Shown piece by piece: positions 1 to 6,635 of a DNA stretch of 13,015 bases. A program made the translations under genes and the position numbers. The DNA comes from Coemansia sp. RSA 1804. Its lineage: Eukaryota > Kickxellomycota > Kickxellomycetes > Kickxellales > Kickxellaceae. Each line of letters begins with the position of its first letter. Within the stretch, counting starts at the first letter, position 1. Under the pieces are notes generated by a model that was given only the letters and a program-made list of their open reading frames with translations, had not been told where the DNA came from and did no database searches. Where the stretch lies: contig JANBTH010000657.1 of NCBI GenBank assembly GCA_027578815.1, positions 1 through 13,015 on the forward strand, read 5' to 3'.

Positions 1-69
1 CGTGTGCATTGCCAGCATGCGCATTTGGCGGGCTTTTCGTGTTTTTGGATTGTTTCTTACCTTGTGCAG

Positions 70-221
70 CACAGTCCAATGTGATTATTCGCTCCTGGCA
101 AGAAAAGGGGGCTGCTGCCTGGTCCGCGGATTTGCAAAAGGCAGGACGATCTCGTATGCGCCTTCAAAAGAGACGACCTATCGATGTGCTCATGGCCAAA
201 AACGGGTCAATCAACAGCTGA
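70..221 (+). CDS. possible terminal exon of an unrecognised gene, cut by the left edge
   Basis: An open frame running to TGA at 219-221 is preceded by a pyrimidine-rich tract and a good splice acceptor (CTTGTGCAG, ending at 69). The translated part is rich in Arg, Lys, Ala and Trp and looks protein-like, with segments such as IIRSWQEKGAAAW and RMRLQKRRPIDVLMAKNG. The block with Arg residues followed by RPIDVL faintly recalls the middle of Cactin-type splicing proteins, but the next Cactin regions are not seen, so I do not assign it. An AATAAA lies about 50 bases after the stop, which fits a last exon. A second option is an 80-base intron from 206 (weak GTCAAT donor) to 285, with a CTAAT branch-like site, joining in phase to an open segment ending at a TAG at 461-463. 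The exon could also be chance. Confidence 0.3.
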
Positions 222-269
222 AAAAATTAATGCATGTCAGCGTAAACCTGCTGCTTCTACTAATGGCAA

Positions 270-275
270 AATAAA
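270..275 (+). terminator. candidate poly(A) signal AATAAA
   Basis: A canonical AATAAA hexamer lies 49 bases after the TGA of the possible terminal exon at 70-221. The hexamer is common by chance in AT-rich DNA, so it is only supporting evidence. Confidence 0.3.
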
Positions 276-810
276 ATACTTTCAGAGTGACGATAGATCG
301 CCGCAAAAAAGCTAGAAAAGAAGTCTTTCATGTTTGGTCATCTGGCCATGCTCCATCATATTTGTGCCGTTTCTCTTTTAAAACCCAAGGGCAATTCATC
401 TTGGAACAGCCATACGAATCTAGATCACAGCAGCGTGGACTGTATAGCCTGCGTTGGTGCTAGATGTATTCGACCGTTACTAGCTGTCCGGATGAGCCAT
501 CTCATCCTTCTAAATGGGGATTTATAATAATTGGGCTTTACAGAAACGATAGACTTGAACACAAGCCTCCGGATGCAATGAATGACAGTACCTACTGTTG
601 ACAAGCTCTGCTCTAAAAAGCTGTGCTCTGCTGGCTGCTTATGCGCTATTTGTTAGCTGAACGGCCCAGCCAGTATTTTGGACTAGATATATTATGGATT
701 TAAAGCCCTCTGAGATAAAGACCGTAGATTCGGCGATTAGTGTATGTTAAACCTTTACGATTATAGAAAGTAATATTAGAGCAATAGTAATGGAAAGAAA
801 TAAAAACAAG

Positions 811-825
811 TATAATAATAATAAT
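811..825. repeat. (TAA)n microsatellite
   Basis: Five near-perfect TAA units occur in a row inside AT-rich non-coding sequence. Confidence 0.8.
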
Positions 826-2049
826 GAAGAGTTCCAGCATGGAATAGGTTGAGAAAAAGAGTGTATGCTAGAGTCGAATGCTTGAATACCGGAAATGGTG
901 GGCTGAATTTATTCTGTACGCTCGCTGTATCGTATTTTGACTTTACTGCGCGTTTACCCAAACAATACCGGCCTTTCCATATCAATGTTTGCGGTCTGAT
1001 TGTGCTCATTGAGTGTTGACACCAAAAAATAAAGGGCTTCCAAGATGTGTTTATGAGCATCCACGCTGGCACCATATTTTCATATTGTGGCTTTTAAACT
1101 CGTAAACATTTGGCAGCAAACAATGAATACTTGAAGGATCGGGGCACCGTCCGAGTCATTCTTCATCTGAGCTTGCATCCCTCTTTGTGCGAATTCAAAC
1201 AATGTGCTTAATTTTGCACACTTGTTAGCGATATACATTGTGCAATCATCTGGTAGCTTTCTCTCCCTCCCCCGGTCTACTAGTAAGCAGCATCATTATC
1301 CATAGCACAAAAGAGGGACTGGCAGATTATGAAGCTAGATTGGTAGAATTGAACACTATGTGCGAAGAGCCGCAAAGCACTCACACCTATTTTGGCCATT
1401 TCTAATTGCTCAATCAAGTATCCGAACCGGTCTTTGTTTACCTAAGCCTACTAGGACTTCCTATTCGAGATTATGCAAGCCTTGTTCAAATTATTATCTC
1501 TTTATTAATAAATAAACACACTGCTTGGTTGTGCTCCGATTGTTCTATGGTCTAATCTGATGCTTTAGGATCCACCCATGTTTTAAAATGTTATTTTTGT
1601 ACTTGCTTTGGGTTGTGCTTTATTTTTCTTTTATTTTCTCCTGTCTTTGGCAAGTGTGCATTGTCTTTAAGCTTTTGGTTTTACCTCTCCTACTCCCCAA
1701 AACAAAAGTACCATCAGTTTCGGCAGTAATCACAACCCCTTAATGTCTGCTGCCAATTTGTAAACTTTAACAGCTGCGTCATGCAAACAAGAATATAGAG
1801 AGGTTGATGCTCACAACTATCGTGCATTTATTGCAATCAGAATCCAGTTGAGGATGCAAAGCAAACACGTGGTTGATCTGGATGGGTTTGCGCTTTGTTG
1901 AAGACACGATTTGCAACGATGATGTGACCAGAGCAAGTCTGTCACATCTTTCAGCAAGCAAGAACAATAAACACGTTTACTACTATGCTTATAGCTTCAA
2001 CAAAACTAGGCGCTATCCCCAAACATTACATTATATTATTATAGTGTGG

Positions 2050-2055
2050 TTTAAT
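2050..2055 (-). terminator. candidate poly(A) signal ATTAAA for the DNAJC3-like gene
   Basis: On the minus strand an ATTAAA variant lies about 87 bases after the stop codon at 2142. No perfect AATAAA is closer. This is a positional guess. Confidence 0.25.
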
Positions 2056-2141
2056 TCCAACAAAAAAAGAAGGGGTGGGAGGAAATATAGAAGCAGCGCA
2101 GCATATGTATAAATAGGATAGAAAAGAGAAAAAAAATCATT

Positions 2142-3761
2142 TTAGAATGGGAAGCCTCCAGGGCCACCAAACTGGAATGAAAACTGTTTTCCAGGGCTGT
2201 CGTGGAAAAAGAAAGGCTTGCTTCCTCCGCCCTGCTGGAATACAAATGGATTGCCGCCTCCAAAACCGCCCTGTCCATACGGGTTGCTTCCAGCACCACC
2301 AGTGGGGTCGTTTGGATCATGGCCTTGGTCATACTGTGCTCGCTTCTCCTCGTTCATCAAGAGCTCGTATGCCTCGTTGATCTCAGCCATCTTACTTTCG
2401 ACCTCTTCTGCTGACATGTCACCACGGTAGCGATCAGGATGCCACTGCTGCGCCATCTTGCGATGTGCTCGCTTGATCTCTGCGCTTGTGGCATCTCGCG
2501 ATACGCCAAGCACCTTGTAGTAGTCTTTGCGTTCGGCTAGCCTCTTCTTGTTCTCTAGCTGCATCTGCCGCTCACGGAAGCGCTGGTGCTGCTTTTTGCT
2601 TGCACCCTTGGTTGCCATCGCACTTTCGAGACGCTCAAAGGTCTTCTTCGCTTGCGCCATATCATCAATTTCGCACAATGCGTCAAACTCACGCCCAAGC
2701 GCGTCTATATTGTCTGGATCGCCAGACAGCGCTCGTTTACAGTTGGAAAGAGCGTACTCCCATTTCTTTGTGTTTGAATAGCCCTCGCAGGCAACGCCTG
2801 CTAGGTATGAGACAAGCTTTGAGGGTGTTGTGGAGGGAGTATTCGTTGTGACCACAAACTGAGCATACATGCCATCGACTTCTTCCAGCAGTCCGCCCTT
2901 CCCGTTTATTGGTGCTACAATGCGATTGCACGCGTTCCACTTTTTCTTTTTACGATCATCCTCAAGCTTTGTCAACTTCCTCCCAAGTGCCCGCAGCTGC
3001 ATGTAAGTCGATTTACACTTTTTGTTGTCGGGATCCGACTTTAGACACATGCGTATGTAGTCCATTCCACGGCTCTGCTCGTTGAGCGCAAGAAAATGGA
3101 TGTTTGCAAGCGTGTCAAGGGATTCCAGATCATCGGGGTTGATGCGTACGAGCCGTCCAAGATCCACACTTGCGCCTTCAAGATCGCTTGTTGCAACCCT
3201 GCATGCTGCTCTGGCCTTTAGTGGCGCAACGCAAAGTGGCGCAATCTGCACAAGCTTTGTAGCGGTATCAATACATTCGTTATACTTGCTGTCGCCAGAC
3301 AGCTGGTCAAGCTTATTGCTTAGCTGCTTTGCAAGCTTGACTTTCTCTTCGAGATCCTTGAGCTTCACTGACAGCTTCTCATTTCCACTCTTTGTATTAG
3401 CAATATCGCTGCTGGCTCCGTCGTAGTTGCCCTCCTTCAGATAAGCCCTTGCGCGTTGATAATATGCCTGGTCAAAGTCAGGCTTGAGCTCAATTGCTCG
3501 CGAAAAATCCCGAATCGCCGATGCATGCTTGCTGACAGTCAAAAGTGTGGTGGCTCTTTTAAAATATGTTAGATAGTTTTGTGGATCCTTTTCGACAGCT
3601 CTGTCGTAGCTCTTTATGGCATCGCTGTATTTTCCATGCAGAAGCAATGCATTCGCCTCCTCAACATACTCCTTCGTTGTCTTTTGCTCGGCGGCCGAGG
3701 CCACGGACAAGGCAATAAACGCTGCCAACAGCACAGTGCTCGCTAAAAGCGTACAGCGCAT
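2142..3761 (-). CDS. DNAJC3: ER luminal TPR/J-domain co-chaperone, DNAJC3 (P58IPK) type
   Basis: The protein has 539 residues in one uninterrupted exon. Residues 1-23 form a typical signal peptide: a basic start, a hydrophobic core of Leu, Ala and Val, and a cleavage-like ASAAE. Residues about 27-375 are built of TPR repeats, the clearest being the first two (HGKYSDAIKSYDRAVEKDP, then the block ending ELKPDFDQAYYQRA). A charged linker leads to a J domain at about 413-479, starting DYYKVLGV, with the catalytic HPD at 441-443. The tail (480-539) is rich in Gly and Phe. Known for the family: the TPRs hold unfolded protein and the J domain stimulates the ATPase of the ER Hsp70 BiP. The order signal peptide, TPRs, J domain is diagnostic for this class, and the length is near that of animal DNAJC3 (about 500). 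There is no C-terminal HDEL or KDEL. The ATG has A at -3 and is the only start that yields the signal peptide. The gene diverges from the mitochondrial-type gene at 4678. Confidence 0.93.
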   Translation of the reverse strand: MRCTLLASTVLLAAFIALSVASAAEQKTTKEYVEEANALLLHGKYSDAIKSYDRAVEKDPQNYLTYFKRATTLLTVSKHASAIRDFSRAIELKPDFDQAYYQRARAYLKEGNYDGASSDIANTKSGNEKLSVKLKDLEEKVKLAKQLSNKLDQLSGDSKYNECIDTATKLVQIAPLCVAPLKARAACRVATSDLEGASVDLGRLVRINPDDLESLDTLANIHFLALNEQSRGMDYIRMCLKSDPDNKKCKSTYMQLRALGRKLTKLEDDRKKKKWNACNRIVAPINGKGGLLEEVDGMYAQFVVTTNTPSTTPSKLVSYLAGVACEGYSNTKKWEYALSNCKRALSGDPDNIDALGREFDALCEIDDMAQAKKTFERLESAMATKGASKKQHQRFRERQMQLENKKRLAERKDYYKVLGVSRDATSAEIKRAHRKMAQQWHPDRYRGDMSAEEVESKMAEINEAYELLMNEEKRAQYDQGHDPNDPTGGAGSNPYGQGGFGGGNPFVFQQGGGSKPFFFHDSPGKQFSFQFGGPGGFPF

Positions 3762-4041
3762 GTTAACTATCGTTCGTTATATACTAAGCTGCCGCCAGGG
3801 TCTATTGAATGAGCCAACAGCAGTCGGAAATGCAGAATTAAACTGTAAATTGCAGAAACAAGATGGTTGAAAGAGAATAGCTGAGAAATTAGAAACATAA
3901 AGAAGATAGATACCGGAAAGCAACCAGTTAGCCCAGTCCATCTCATATTGGAGACTGTTTTTATGGCTGCTGTGTCAAGCTGATTTCCCCACTTGATTTT
4001 TAACCACACGCACATGACACGCTTTTTAGAGGCCAAAACCA

Positions 4042-4060
4042 CTTGGCCGTGTGCGATTGG
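4042..4060 (-). promoter_or_regulatory. ERSE-like site upstream of the DNAJC3-like gene
   Basis: On the minus strand CCAAT (4060-4056) is followed after exactly nine bases by CCAAG (4046-4042). The animal ER stress response element is CCAAT-N9-CCACG, so this is one base away. It lies about 280 bases before the start of an ER chaperone gene, in the correct orientation. ERSE is described from animals, and fungi mostly use other unfolded-protein elements, so function is uncertain. Confidence 0.25.
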
Positions 4061-4189
4061 CTGGTGGGGAGAGGCTTCTCCAGTTGAGGAGAGATCCAGA
4101 ACCCCTCTTTTAACTTCTTTTCTCCAGATAATGAGCAGCAAAGTGACCAAAAGCAATTTTTCTCGAAAATTGGATTTCAAGTGCGTTCA

Positions 4190-4206
4190 ATTGGATTGGT
4201 GACGTC
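4190..4206. promoter_or_regulatory. tandem CCAAT boxes next to a TGACGTC half-site
   Basis: Two ATTGG pentamers lie directly in tandem and run into TGACGTC, a bZIP (CREB/ATF-like) half-site. A CCAAT box beside a TGACGT core is a common arrangement in stress-regulated promoters. The site sits near the middle of the divergent region and could serve either gene. Confidence 0.35.
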
Positions 4207-4503
4207 TAAGCACCTTGGCGCCCTTCCAATGCATGTCCCGGACCAGGGATTATACCGCAAACAAATGAACAAGCAAGAGAAACGCTAATGCTTAAAGATG
4301 CTTGAATCGCAGCCAAGGAAAGCAGGGGCATTGCATTGCGTCAGCATGTCGCTAAAGCGTCATATGCCTCTCTCTTCCAGTGAGCTTGGTTTATGCTCGA
4401 ATGAATCATGCTAGGAATGCTAGAATCTCGCCAATGATCCCTCTAGTCTGTTCTTGTGCGTCCATCCTGCAAGAAGCAACCAACGCACTCGAAACACTAA
4501 CAA

Positions 4504-4511
4504 TATAAAAG
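4504..4511 (+). promoter_or_regulatory. TATA box (TATAAAAG)
   Basis: A near-ideal TATA box lies 167 bases before the ATG at 4678. Initiation about 30 bases downstream would give a leader of roughly 140 bases, rich in C, T and A and lacking strong structure by eye. Confidence 0.5.
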
Positions 4512-4565
4512 CCTTGACGCGCAGTGTTTTCACAATTCTGTGCAAAATCGGGGCGAACAATATCC

Positions 4566-4577
4566 ATGAATCTCTGA
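4566..4577 (+). other. three-codon upstream ORF in the leader of the 4678 gene
   Basis: Between the TATA box and the main ATG lies one short reading frame, ATG followed by two codons and TGA. Its start has T at -3, a weak context, so most ribosomes would probably scan past it. It could modestly reduce translation of the main frame. Confidence 0.35.
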
Positions 4578-4677
4578 AACGTTAAGCATTTTATCGTATC
4601 TGCCGTTTTTCTTTTCTTTCACAAAGCAAAAAGCACCAGCAAGCTAACACACGCTTTTCTTCCTCATACTACAAATA

Positions 4678-5154
4678 ATGATTTCAACCCCCATCAGATC
4701 CGCAGCAGCAGGCCTACGCGCCGTCTACGCAGGTAGCGCCCAGCGCTGTCTTCCTTCATGCTCCCAGCTACCACGCAGTGCTGCAGCTTCCTCGGCAGTA
4801 GTGGCTAGACGCATGTACTCGCTTCATCCAAGCTCGGTAAGCTCTATGCGCGTGGAAACAGGCGACAAGGCCAAGTCCGTCTCGCCCCAGGAATTGCTGG
4901 ACAAGAAACACCCAACTACCGAAAGCGAGATTCTCTCGTCGATGATTGACGGTGAGCTTGACTACGACACCGACATGGGCGCCACGTCGGTCAACAATAT
5001 AACTGCCGAGCAGCGTGCGAGAGCAACTGGCCAGGCGGGAAAGGTTGCTCGAGATGCCACCAACAATGCCAAAGGTGCCGCACGTAAGGCTGCTGAAAAT
5101 GCCGAAGACACAGCTCGCAAGACTATTGAGAACTTTAACAAGCGCCATCTCTAG
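4678..5154 (+). CDS. small protein with mitochondrial presequence and LEA-like 11-residue repeats
   Basis: The protein has 158 residues in a single exon. Residues 1-48 lack acidic residues, are rich in Ala, Ser and Arg, and end in ARRMYS (43-48), which matches a matrix-processing site, so import into mitochondria is expected. Residues 49-115 are polar and acidic. Residues 117-149 form three consecutive 11-residue units, TGQAGKVARDA, TNNAKGAARKA and AENAEDTARKT, followed by IENFNKRHL. This period, with Ala at fixed places and alternating Lys/Arg and Asp/Glu, resembles the group 3 LEA (LEA_4) amphipathic helix. The known role of mitochondrial LEA proteins is membrane and protein protection during drying or freezing. 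I do not recognise a specific family, and a generic amphipathic helix is the alternative. The ATG has A at -3. A good TATA box and STRE-like sites lie upstream. I see no membrane segment. Confidence 0.75.
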   Translation: MISTPIRSAAAGLRAVYAGSAQRCLPSCSQLPRSAAASSAVVARRMYSLHPSSVSSMRVETGDKAKSVSPQELLDKKHPTTESEILSSMIDGELDYDTDMGATSVNNITAEQRARATGQAGKVARDATNNAKGAARKAAENAEDTARKTIENFNKRHL

Positions 5155-5607
5155 AATAAGTAGTTTTTATCGTTTGGAATGACGCATGTCTCTCACTGCG
5201 TAAATAATATTTTATACGTTAGTACCTTTTCAATACAAAAAATAGCAACAGTAGTGACCTTTTTTTTATTCAGCAGGGTTTCTGACCACGAGTCAAGGTA
5301 TACATTGTTCATTGCACCAGATCAACAACGTCACTACAAGCAAAAGTGCAAGGTTTTGCTAGTTCGTGTGTACCTATCAGATGCTCTATTTTATGTAACA
5401 AAAAGGAAAGGCAGCAGAGTAAGCGCATAAATGATTTCCGCTCACTATTTCGGTCCTCCGCTTTTATTGCTCTCGACACAGAGAAAAGAATTTTCCTTAT
5501 TTCTTTCTTCTCAAAAGCTTTTTCCAAAGTATATATTTTCTTTTCATAGTTCTTTTTTATTATTTCTAGACTAAAGCTAGTCGATCGAATTTCCTACGTG
5601 CTCAACC
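5155..5607. other. intergenic spacer with PQ-loop gene promoter
   Basis: This is AT-rich sequence without a supported gene. It holds the 3' end of the 4678 gene and, at 5530-5535, a TATATA about 73 bases before the next ATG, followed by a T-rich tract. Short overlapping open frames on both strands look like translated AT-rich DNA. Confidence 0.5.
5530..5535 (+). promoter_or_regulatory. TATA-like element for the PQ-loop gene
   Basis: TATATA lies 73 bases before the ATG at 5608. This spacing would allow a leader of about 40 bases. Confidence 0.35.
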
Positions 5608-6562
5608 ATGGTATACAACAAGGCAGCAAAGGTGACATTCGCGTGGTTGGGTCTAATCTTTTGGAGCTTTCAGCTCGCGCCACAAGGCAAAGTATCTTTC
5701 GTTATCTTGTAGCATATATTCACAATGTTGCTGCTTGCTTTCTGAGCTTTTATTCTGTGAAGAGCTTATTTTCCTACTGGGCAAATTTCCCTTGCACGCT
5801 GTTCTCTTTTCTTGTTTGTTTTATACTATCATTATCTTGTTCTCCACTGTAGCATGGCAGAACTACAAGCGCAAATCGACCGAGGGTGTCTCGATTACCA
5901 TGCTTTATCTTTGGTTTATTGGAAACATGCTCTATGGCGCATACGCCGTAGCCGATAAGCTGTACATAGGGCTTATCATCCAGCCCCAGCTGTTTGCACT
6001 CTTCACAATGGTAAACATACTGCAGGTGTACTGGTACCGGTACAAGTGGAGCATATATGCAGTCGCGTTCTCATGTGTGCTGCTTTGTATTTCCTACACC
6101 GGCCTGCACATCGGGATTTGGAAGGGAATTGAGCATGCCATCGACAAGCAGCAGGACTCTGCTGTAACCTTTCTTGGCGTGCTGCCAGCCATATTCATTG
6201 CTGTTGGTTTCTTTCCAGAGTTCTATGTGTGCATCAAGAAAAAGTATGTCGAGATGTCCAGCTTCTTTATTCTTCTTGACACGTCGGGTGGGGTATTCAG
6301 TACAATTAGCTTGGCATTTGACCACACCTTTGACTATGTTGCATCGATCACCTATCTCATTGTCGTGCTTCTAGACGTTGTTCTCGCCATCATGAAGCTC
6401 TACTTTTATATTCAACGAAAGAAAAACAATCACGGCTCCACATCGATTGAAGACACTAGAGATAGCGATAGCCAGCAGAACTCGTTTATAGTGAGCAGCA
6501 AGTCGGGTACCAGTGCAGGATCCAGTCGTGATTTGCACAATGACCTTGAGCTAAAAACCTAG
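5608..6562 (+). CDS. PQ-loop (SLC66/MtN3-like) membrane transporter, two exons
   Basis: Joining 5608-5686 to 5853-6562 gives 262 residues. Exon 1 encodes a first transmembrane segment ending in the PQ motif (SFQLAPQ, 20-26). Exon 2 continues with AWQNYKRKSTEGVS and WFIGNMLYG, the usual continuation of the first PQ-loop repeat. The second repeat is at about 131-185. Its motif is FFPEFY (146-151), so the expected Gln is Glu at 149. Then come a TM segment near 190-212 and a polar, Ser-rich cytosolic tail. About seven membrane segments are expected. Known relatives (Ypq-type vacuolar and PQLC2/cystinosin lysosomal proteins) export amino acids from acidic compartments. The substrate here is unknown. 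The ATG has A at -3 and G at +4. Without splicing, exon 1 meets TAG nine codons after the PQ motif. The gene converges on the kinase gene. Confidence 0.88.
5687..5852 (+). other. intron of the GC-AG class in the PQ-loop gene
   Basis: The 166-base intron starts GCAAAG after exon end CAAG and ends with pyrimidine-rich CTCCACTGTAG. Only this donor joins the first PQ motif to AWQNYKRKSTEG in phase (phase 1). The nearest GT (GTATCT at 5692) puts the TAG acceptor in the wrong frame. The donor CAAG|GCAAAG fits the known GC-AG donor pattern AG|GCAAGT. Confidence 0.7.
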
Positions 6563-6635
6563 AGGTTTTTCTGAATCAATGCAATTTTATATATAACAAT
6601 AGTTCAAGATTCCACTAAGAATCCAATATAGACAT
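6563..6635. other. convergent gap of 73 bases
   Basis: The stop codons of the PQ-loop gene (plus) and the kinase gene (minus) face each other across 73 AT-rich bases. Their 3' untranslated regions therefore almost certainly overlap. Confidence 0.7.

Larger units (their letters stand above)
464..2141. other. gene-poor AT-rich stretch
   Basis: No gene with a recognisable domain was found on either strand. The stretch holds AT-rich sequence, a TAA microsatellite near 811-825, pyrimidine-rich tracts, and short open segments that could be stray exons. The most protein-like is a plus-strand segment after an acceptor-like CATAG, ending at TAA 1403-1405, with two overlapping AATAAA hexamers at 1507-1516. 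The last about 100 bases are probably the 3' untranslated region of the minus-strand DNAJC3-like gene. Confidence 0.5.
3762..4677. promoter_or_regulatory. divergent promoter region between the DNAJC3-like and mitochondrial-type genes
   Basis: These 916 bases separate two start codons that point away from each other. Visible elements are inverted CCAAT boxes (ATTGG on plus) at 4056-4060, 4169-4173, 4190-4194 and 4195-4199; STRE-like CCCCT at 4102-4106 and AGGGG at 4324-4328; a TGACGTC half-site at 4200-4206; a 9-base tandem repeat (ATGCTAGRA) at 4408-4425; and a TATA box at 4504-4511 facing the plus gene. A TATATAA on the minus strand (3783-3777) lies only about 16 bases before the DNAJC3-like ATG, too close for an ordinary TATA box. 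No open frame here looks like a gene. STREs and bZIP half-sites suggest stress control, which is inference. Confidence 0.6.

Noticed and set aside
776..1075. 99-residue minus-strand frame
   Set aside because: Its composition is that of translated AT-rich DNA, with a poly-Tyr run from the microsatellite. No motif or regulatory support.
1779..2112. Overlapping plus- and minus-strand frames around 1779-2112
   Set aside because: Both look partly protein-like but lie antisense to each other. The plus one continues into low-complexity AT-rich translation. No splice or domain support.
2486..3426. Several plus-strand frames of 60-120 residues inside the DNAJC3-like gene
   Set aside because: These are antisense shadows of a coding region of balanced GC content. 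None shows a domain.
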